From the NCBI GenBank assembly GCA_025360685.1, contig JANYBR010000135.1, forward strand, positions 1 to 10,045: a stretch of 10,045 nt of DNA, in the 5' to 3' direction. The notes under the pieces are model-generated. The model saw only the letters and a list, made by a program, of their open reading frames with translations. It searched no databases and had not been told where the DNA came from. Positions 5,959 through 10,045 of this stretch are shown piece by piece. Source of the stretch: Pseudomonadota bacterium. GTDB lineage: Bacteria > Pseudomonadota > Alphaproteobacteria > Micropepsales > Micropepsaceae. Position 1 is the first letter of the stretch. The number at the start of each line of letters is the position of its first letter. Both the position numbers and the translations under genes were made by a program.

Positions 5959-6906
5959 ATGCGCTGGTTATTGATCGTACTTGCTGTCATCGCGGCGTTG
6001 CTCGGCGTCGGCTATGTCGAGTTCAGCAAGCCCGACGTTCCGCGCGCAGTTTTGGAAGCGAAATACGCAACGGCGCCGTCGCAGTTTGTCTCCTTGCCCG
6101 ATGGCGCACGGGTCCACTACCGCATTCGCGGTGCGGCCGATGCGCCGACGCTCGTGCTGCTGCATGGCTCGAATGCATCGCTTTTCACCTGGGAACCGTG
6201 GTCGAAGACGCTGTCCGATAAATTCCGCGTGGTATCGCTAGACCTACCCGGCCATGGCCTTACCGGCGCCGTGCCGAACCATGACTATTCCAACAAGGGC
6301 ATGGCGATCTTCGTCGCGGAATTCGCCGACAAGATCGGCCTGCGGAAATTCGCGCTCGCCGGCAATTCCATGGGCGGCGGCGTGGCAGCGCGCTTCGCTG
6401 AAACGTATCCCGAACGCGTGACCGCGCTCATCCTGGTCGATGCCGGCGGCATGCCGGCAAAGATGGGCGACCGGATACCGTTGGCTTTCAAGCTCCTGCG
6501 CATGCCCTGGCTGCAGCCAGTATTAGCCAAGCTGGATCCGAAGCCATTGGCGCGCGAGGGTCTCGACAAGGCGATTGTCCGCAAGGCCGTGTTGACCGAT
6601 CAGATGGTCGATCTCTATTCGGACATGGCTCTGCTTGAAGGATCGCGCGCCGCGACGTTCGAGCGCTTCAACCAGATCGGAGACGACTTCAACTATGTGA
6701 AGGATCATGTTCGTGCATTGAAGATGCCGCTGCTGATCCTCTGGGGCGAGCAGGACCATCTCATTCCGGTTGCGGCGGCCCATATGTGGAATGTTGCTGT
6801 CCCAGGCTCGAAACTGATCATCTATCCGGCCACCGGGCATATCCCGATGGAGGAGGTGGCCGATCAGTCCGCTGCCGATGTGCGGAAATTCCTCTCACCT
6901 CCCTGA
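5959..6906 (+). CDS. Membrane-anchored alpha/beta-fold hydrolase
   Basis: The 315-residue product begins with a hydrophobic helix (RWLLIVLAVIAALLGVGYV, 2-20) that should anchor it in the inner membrane with the enzyme domain outside the cytoplasm. The hydrolase fold is clear: LVLLHGSNAS (66-74, oxyanion-hole HG), DLPGHGLTG (95-103), the nucleophile elbow GNSMGGG with Ser137, Asp266 in LWGEQDHLIP, and His294 in ATGHIPMEE. The catalytic triad is therefore complete. The substrate cannot be told; esterase, lipase or epoxide-hydrolase-like activity are all possible. The ATG at 5959 follows a strong ribosome binding site (GGGGGAG, 5948-5954) ten bases after the HemY-type stop; an upstream in-frame ATG at 5893 lies inside that gene. 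It seems to be the last gene of the hem operon. Confidence 0.87.
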   Translation: MRWLLIVLAVIAALLGVGYVEFSKPDVPRAVLEAKYATAPSQFVSLPDGARVHYRIRGAADAPTLVLLHGSNASLFTWEPWSKTLSDKFRVVSLDLPGHGLTGAVPNHDYSNKGMAIFVAEFADKIGLRKFALAGNSMGGGVAARFAETYPERVTALILVDAGGMPAKMGDRIPLAFKLLRMPWLQPVLAKLDPKPLAREGLDKAIVRKAVLTDQMVDLYSDMALLEGSRAATFERFNQIGDDFNYVKDHVRALKMPLLILWGEQDHLIPVAAAHMWNVAVPGSKLIIYPATGHIPMEEVADQSAADVRKFLSPP

Positions 6907-7152
6907 AATCGGCCCTGTCTTGAGCCCACGCGCTTGACGCCGTCGTTCGTAAATTTGACGACTTGCAATGCAGCAACACACGCTGGCGCGCTGGGATGAC
7001 GCCGGCGGTCCGGATCGGCACCCAGTGACGCGTGCCGGCCGGCCCTGCCTGCCAGTACTACGCGCTAGGCGCAGCCGAGGAGTGCGCCACGGCCCGCCGC
7101 TTCGCTGTCGGAACACTCTTTCACCAGCAGCAGCAATGCGGGTGGGCGTATT
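6907..7152. other. 246-bp convergent intergenic region, no gene recognised
   Basis: The hydrolase and the leftward glycosyltransferase end toward each other here. Both strands have short open frames, but none has a ribosome binding site, plausible start and recognisable product. One, from a GTG at 7032, gives a Cys-rich peptide (ACQYYALGAAEEC) that runs on antisense into the next gene. A GGCGCA/TGCGCC inverted repeat (7068-7088, nine-base loop) lacks a following T-run, so no convincing bidirectional terminator was found. Confidence 0.4.
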
Positions 7153-8928
7153 CTATTTGTTGTGCCGGCGGGCAAACGCGAAAAGGTCGTCTGCGACTTG
7201 GGGCATCAGTTCGTTCCAATCGCCGAACTTTTTCGGACTGTAGACATGGCTCTTGCGATACCAGGGATATTCGTCCGTGCCCAATTGGGGCCACGTCCGG
7301 CCCGCCGTGACGAACCAGACTTCCGTTCCAGCGGCTCCGGCGTTTGCCGCTGCCGCAGTCGGCGCCGAAATCACAAGGTCCAGTGCCGATGACAGCGCGG
7401 CCGCGCCGTCAATGTCGTTCTTCAAGTCGATACCCATGTCATGTATGTCGATCCCAAAGCGCTCCTTGACGCGCGCAATGTCGGCGGCGCCATCGCCATA
7501 CTGGAGATTGACGAAGGTAACTCCGGGCGTTCTCAGGATCGGTTCCCATCGGTCGAGCGCACTATAATATTTCGCACGCTTGGCACCGAGCATCATGGAG
7601 CGCCAACAGATTCCGACGATCAGGCCGGTGCCCTTGGCGCGCAGTGCCGTGCGGAACGTCTCGACGCGCTGCGCATCGGCGGTGAGAAATGCCTCGTGTG
7701 GAAATGCGGCTACGGACTTGCGGTAGTATTGCAGGGCCGACCCCATCGGGACCCAGTAGTCGGGCTCAGCCTTGTCCGTCACGAACTTGACGAAACGCAG
7801 CGGCTTGTTCCCGTCCGGATCGATCAAGGTACGATCGTCATAGGTGCCGACTTCGGCCTTGGGATAGGAGCGCTGAAACAGAGTCACCAGACGAGGATCG
7901 ACGGCGATGTATAGCTTGCCGCTATCGCCGACGGCGCGCTGCAGATCGGGCAGGATATTGGCGAACATGAACTCGTCGCCGAGACCTTGCTCGCCGATCG
8001 CCGCAATGCGCTTTCCTGTCAGGTCTTCGCCCTTCCATTGAGGCGCCTTGATCATGTGGTTGAGGTAGGCGCGGAAGCGCGGATTGTTGCGCGATTCGAA
8101 TTCGGCGAATCCTTGCTCCAGCGTGCCCATGCCGATCAGGCAGATCGCACGCGAATGCGTGGTTTCGAGCCGCTCGGAGGGATCGACGCCGTTCGCCAGC
8201 GCCTTGTCGTAGGCAGCGAGCGCGTCGCCAAGCATGCCAAGATGCGAATAGGCGTAACCGAGATTGTGATGCAGCCTGGCGAATTCGGGTTCGAGTCGGA
8301 CAGCTTCGTTGTAGAAGACCAGGCTCTCCTCAACCCTTCCATCTTCTGCCAGAACAGTGGCGAGCGAGTTCCAAAGAATTGCTTCGCTTGGCATTCTGTA
8401 GATCGCGGCACGCAACGTCTCGATGGCCGTTTCCGGAGAACCCATGTCGCTTTGAATGCTGCCCAGATTGTTGTAGCCGAGCGGGCTGTCGGGACATGAA
8501 CCGATATACAGGCTGAACATCTTTGCTGCGCCGTCGATCTGTTTGAGATTCCAGGCGATGAGGCCGAGATTGATCAACAATTCCTGATCATTGGGATCGA
8601 GGCGAAAGGCACGCTCATAGGTCACTAGCGCTTTGTGGATATGGCCCATGCGCTCGAGCGCCATGCCGAGCATGTGGAAGGCTTTGGAATTGGTTTCGTC
8701 GGCGTCAGTTGCTTCCAGCGCCAGCTGGCCCGCCCGCGCGATGTCGCCACGCCGCCAGGCGCCGATGCCCCGCCGCAATATTCCGTTGGATTTGCGCCGC
8801 GCAAGCGCTGCATCCACTTCTTCCTGCAGGGATTCAAGCTTGGCGAGGGCCGCCATTTTCGCGTCGATTCCGACAAGCGAGTCTAGTGACGGTAGTGGCT
8901 GAGGCTGCGCCATGCTGGAAATTCCCAT
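7153..8928 (-). CDS. flmG: TPR-glycosyltransferase, probable flagellin glycosyltransferase FlmG
   Basis: The product (591 residues from this ATG, 586 from the ATG at 8913) has two parts. TPR repeats fill about 81-253, for example SKAFHMLGMALERMGHIHKA and LHHNLGYAYSHLGMLGDALA, each ending in a P-containing turn. A C-terminal GT-B-like glycosyltransferase domain covers about 305-590, with GEQGLGDEFMFA (312-323), VGICWRS (438-444), NLQYGDG (474-480), DLVISAPTA (517-525) and WPQLG..YPWY near the end. This layout, length and position beside flbT-flaF match Caulobacter FlmG, whose TPR part binds flagellins and whose catalytic part adds a nonulosonic acid sugar in the cytoplasm before export. The assignment to FlmG rather than another TPR-GT is inference from layout and neighbourhood. 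Neither candidate ATG has a strong ribosome binding site. No sugar-synthesis genes are present in the window. Confidence 0.78.
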   Translation of the reverse strand: MGISSMAQPQPLPSLDSLVGIDAKMAALAKLESLQEEVDAALARRKSNGILRRGIGAWRRGDIARAGQLALEATDADETNSKAFHMLGMALERMGHIHKALVTYERAFRLDPNDQELLINLGLIAWNLKQIDGAAKMFSLYIGSCPDSPLGYNNLGSIQSDMGSPETAIETLRAAIYRMPSEAILWNSLATVLAEDGRVEESLVFYNEAVRLEPEFARLHHNLGYAYSHLGMLGDALAAYDKALANGVDPSERLETTHSRAICLIGMGTLEQGFAEFESRNNPRFRAYLNHMIKAPQWKGEDLTGKRIAAIGEQGLGDEFMFANILPDLQRAVGDSGKLYIAVDPRLVTLFQRSYPKAEVGTYDDRTLIDPDGNKPLRFVKFVTDKAEPDYWVPMGSALQYYRKSVAAFPHEAFLTADAQRVETFRTALRAKGTGLIVGICWRSMMLGAKRAKYYSALDRWEPILRTPGVTFVNLQYGDGAADIARVKERFGIDIHDMGIDLKNDIDGAAALSSALDLVISAPTAAAANAGAAGTEVWFVTAGRTWPQLGTDEYPWYRKSHVYSPKKFGDWNELMPQVADDLFAFARRHNK

Positions 8929-8960
8929 GCTGTGTGGCGGTCATAAGAGCTTGGCTATGC

Positions 8961-8975
8961 TTAACCATGCGTGAA
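8961..8975 (+). promoter_or_regulatory. Near-consensus CtrA box in the flmG/flbT divergent region
   Basis: TTAACCATGCGTGAA matches the alphaproteobacterial CtrA site TTAA-N7-TTAA with one mismatch (TGAA), and its left half is the frequently seen TTAACCAT. It lies between the leftward FlmG-like gene and the rightward flbT gene, 33 bp from one start and about 100 bp from the other, so it could serve either. CtrA is the master regulator of early flagellar genes in this class. No clear sigma-54 site was seen in this interval on either strand. Confidence 0.5.
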
Positions 8976-9006
8976 TACCGCACACCAAACTGCAAGGCAT
9001 TTGTTA

Positions 9007-9029
9007 ACCCAGATCGGTTTAGTCTGGGT
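9007..9029 (+). promoter_or_regulatory. Hairpin/inverted repeat in the flbT leader
   Basis: ACCCAGA (9007-9013) and TCTGGGT (9023-9029) are perfect complements separated by nine bases. The element lies 47 bases before the flbT ATG and has no T-run, so it is not a terminator. It could be a leader hairpin acting on translation or stability, or a dyad operator. FlbT itself binds an untranslated flagellin leader in Caulobacter, so autoregulation is conceivable but not shown. Confidence 0.4.
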
Positions 9030-9075
9030 CCGTCGAACACACGTGCCGCCTCATGGCCCCCTGGAGAAACGCACG

Positions 9076-9501
9076 ATGCCTCTGAAACTTTCGCTGAAAC
9101 CCGGCGAGAAATTCGTACTCAACGGCGCCGTCCTGACGAACGGTGACAAGCGCATCAGCCTGGTCATCCAGAACAAGGCCTGTGTGTTGCGCGAGAAGGA
9201 CATCATGCAGCCGAGCGAGGCGAACACGCCTTCGCGCCGCATCTACCTGCCGATTATGATGATGTACCTCGATGCCGAGGGCAGCGAGCAATACTACAAC
9301 GATTTTGCGCTGCGCATGACCGAGTTCATGGGCGCGGTTCAGCACAGGCAGACCCTGGCGACCTGTATCGAAATCAGCCGCGATGTGATGGCGGGTGCCT
9401 ACTACAAAGCATTGATGTCGTGCCGGAAACTTTTCGACTTTGAGCAGGAACGGTTGAACTATGACCCTGAAAGCCTACCAAGACACGCAGCGGGTTACTG
9501 A
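9076..9501 (+). CDS. flbT: Flagellin synthesis repressor FlbT
   Basis: FlbT is an RNA-binding regulator that, in Caulobacter, associates with the 5' leader of flagellin mRNA and lowers its stability and translation until the hook is complete. The 141-residue product begins MPLKLSLKPGEKFVLNGAV and contains the core family segments: RISLVIQNKACVLREKDIM (26-44), YLPIMMMYLD (57-66), and ALMSCRKLFDFEQ near the C-terminus (112-124). I chose the ATG at 9076 because GGAG lies ten bases upstream (9063-9066) and the family start follows immediately; the frame extends upstream to an ATG at 8971 that overlaps the CtrA box. It overlaps flaF by 41 bp, so the two are co-translated from one transcript. Confidence 0.95.
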   Translation: MPLKLSLKPGEKFVLNGAVLTNGDKRISLVIQNKACVLREKDIMQPSEANTPSRRIYLPIMMMYLDAEGSEQYYNDFALRMTEFMGAVQHRQTLATCIEISRDVMAGAYYKALMSCRKLFDFEQERLNYDPESLPRHAAGY

Positions 9502-9811
9502 AGATCCGCGTGCCACGGAATACCGGTTGTTCGGCCAGGTAACCGGCGCGCTCATCAACGCCCAGAAGACCGGCATTCATGGCGGTCCGCTGGCCGAAGC
9601 CGTCGACTGGAACCGCACGCTCTGGCGGACGCTCGCCGCCGATTGCATGGACGACCGCAATTCTCTCACGCACGACGTCCGTGCGAAGATTGTATCGCTG
9701 TCCCTGTGGGTTACGAAATACTCAAAGCAGGTGACGCGCGAAGGCGCTTCCCTCGATCCCCTGATCGAGGTCAACCGCACGATCATGCAGGGCCTTCAGG
9801 GCAACGCCTGA
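9461..9811 (+). CDS. flaF: Flagellar biosynthesis regulator FlaF
   Basis: FlaF is the small partner of FlbT; in Caulobacter it is needed for flagellin synthesis and secretion and opposes FlbT action. The 116-residue product starts MTLKAYQDTQRVTEDPRATE and has the family's Q-T-x3-Gxx-L pattern (MTLKAYQ...RLFGQVTGALINA), a tryptophan-rich middle (DWNRTLWRTLAADC), and VRAKIVSLSLWVTKYS with VNRTIMQGL at the end. The start lies 41 bp inside flbT in another frame, with a possible ribosome binding site CAGGAACGG about six bases upstream. A strong terminator follows, so flbT-flaF is a two-gene unit separate from whatever lies downstream. Confidence 0.94.
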   Translation: MTLKAYQDTQRVTEDPRATEYRLFGQVTGALINAQKTGIHGGPLAEAVDWNRTLWRTLAADCMDDRNSLTHDVRAKIVSLSLWVTKYSKQVTREGASLDPLIEVNRTIMQGLQGNA

Positions 9812-9835
9812 GCTGTTCAGATTCTCGAAGCATCC

Positions 9836-9864
9836 AGGCCGGCATCGCGAGATGCCGGCCTTTT
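9836..9864 (+). terminator. Intrinsic terminator after flaF
   Basis: AGGCCGGCATC (9836-9846) pairs perfectly with GATGCCGGCCT (9851-9861) across a GCGA tetraloop of the stable GNRA class, and TTTT follows (9861-9864). An 11-bp GC-rich stem directly followed by T residues, 25 bases after the flaF stop, is a classic rho-independent terminator. It insulates flbT-flaF from the sigma-54 promoter beyond. Confidence 0.92.
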
Positions 9865-9878
9865 CATTATTGCCCAGC

Positions 9879-9891
9879 GGCAAAATGTGCC
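9879..9891. promoter_or_regulatory. ftr-like palindrome, candidate FlbD enhancer site
   Basis: GGCA-AAATG-TGCC is an interrupted palindrome with an A-rich centre, like the GGCA/AAA/GCC-type ftr sites that FlbD binds at Caulobacter late flagellar promoters. Its centre is about 108 bases before the predicted start of the sigma-54 promoter at 9967-9981, where ftr elements are usually found. I worked from memory of the ftr pattern, so the match is qualitative. Confidence 0.42.
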
Positions 9892-9920
9892 TAACGGCCA
9901 GCCCACATCAGTCCAATAAA

Positions 9921-9933
9921 TATCAATCTATTC
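9921..9933 (+). promoter_or_regulatory. IHF-binding-site-like sequence
   Basis: TATCAATCTATTC matches the IHF consensus WATCAANNNNTTR at every position but the last. It lies in an AT-rich patch between the ftr-like palindrome and the sigma-54 promoter, exactly where IHF bends DNA at sigma-54 promoters to bring the activator to the polymerase. Short AT-rich consensus matches are common, but the position adds weight. Confidence 0.5.
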
Positions 9934-9966
9934 AATAGGTTAAAAGGTTTACGGCGCGCGCAAGAC

Positions 9967-9981
9967 TGGCACATGGTTTGC
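9967..9981 (+). promoter_or_regulatory. Sigma-54 (-24/-12) promoter, probably for a flagellin gene off the right edge
   Basis: TGGCACATGGTTTGC matches the sigma-54 consensus TGGCACG-N4-TTGC at all positions except the weakly required G after TGGCAC, with the correct GG-to-GC spacing of ten bases. Transcription would begin around 9993, leaving only about 50 bases of transcript in the window. Class III/IV flagellar genes, including flagellins, use such promoters in this group and often sit next to flbT-flaF, so a flagellin is the likeliest downstream gene. Confidence 0.82.
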
Positions 9982-10045
9982 GATGCCAGCACACAGGGCA
10001 ATTCCGAGCCTTGGACGCGCAGAACGCCGTCACCCACCAGAATGG

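Noticed and set aside
4974..5990. 338-codon leftward open frame
   Set aside because: It is antisense to the well-supported HemY-type gene and the hydrolase start, an artefact of high third-position G+C.
7068..7088. Terminator formed by GGCGCA/TGCGCC
   Set aside because: The stem is six base pairs with a nine-base loop and no T-run on either strand.
7032..7310. Cys/Gln-rich small protein from a GTG in the convergent gap
   Set aside because: It has no ribosome binding site, and more than half the frame is antisense to the glycosyltransferase; the resemblance to small secreted Cys proteins is superficial.
8941..9060. Sigma-54 promoters for flbT or the glycosyltransferase
   Set aside because: Several GG...GC pairs were checked on both strands; none combines the ten-base spacing with TGGC and TTGC.
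10042..10045. Flagellin start codon (ATGG) at the very end
   Set aside because: The distance from the predicted transcript start is plausible, but no ribosome binding site precedes it and only one codon is visible.

Overview
The window looks like chromosomal DNA of a GC-rich, flagellated alphaproteobacterium. Three things point there: the hemC-hemD-mitofilin-like-HemY order diverging from tsaD, the flbT-flaF pair of flagellar regulators (a clade hallmark), and a long TPR-glycosyltransferase beside them that resembles FlmG of Caulobacter. The details suggest a relative of Caulobacterales or a neighbouring order; genus cannot be set from this sequence.

Left edge (1-644). The first 81 bases are the leftward-reading N-terminus of a tyrosine-recombinase-type integrase that runs off the window. 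It is followed by an unusually AT-rich stretch (about 39% G+C by hand count over 241-420) with a 12-bp tandem repeat, and then by a 42-residue single-span membrane protein that I do not recognise. This looks like the border of an integrated element.

Core block (645-6906). tsaD (tRNA t6A modification) reads left from a TTG start. Diverging from it is a tightly packed rightward operon: hemC and hemD (consecutive steps of tetrapyrrole synthesis), a membrane-anchored coiled-coil protein of the alphaproteobacterial Mic60/mitofilin type, an alphaproteobacterial HemY-type membrane TPR protein ending in a four-cysteine zinc ribbon, and a membrane-anchored alpha/beta hydrolase. Start and stop codons overlap or lie within 28 bp throughout.

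Flagellar block (6907-10045). After a 246-bp gap with no convincing gene, a FlmG-like flagellin glycosyltransferase reads left. It shares a 147-bp divergent control region with flbT-flaF. That region carries a near-consensus CtrA box and a hairpin in the flbT leader. flaF ends in a strong intrinsic terminator. Beyond it lies a complete-looking sigma-54 promoter with an IHF-like site and an ftr (FlbD)-like palindrome at the spacing expected for a late flagellar promoter. It fires toward the right edge, most likely into a flagellin gene just outside the window. The block thus combines flagellin transcription control, post-transcriptional control (FlbT/FlaF) and probable flagellin glycosylation. 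I found no clearly new type of system; the most interesting signals are the flagellin control region, the mobile-element border and the unassigned small membrane protein.
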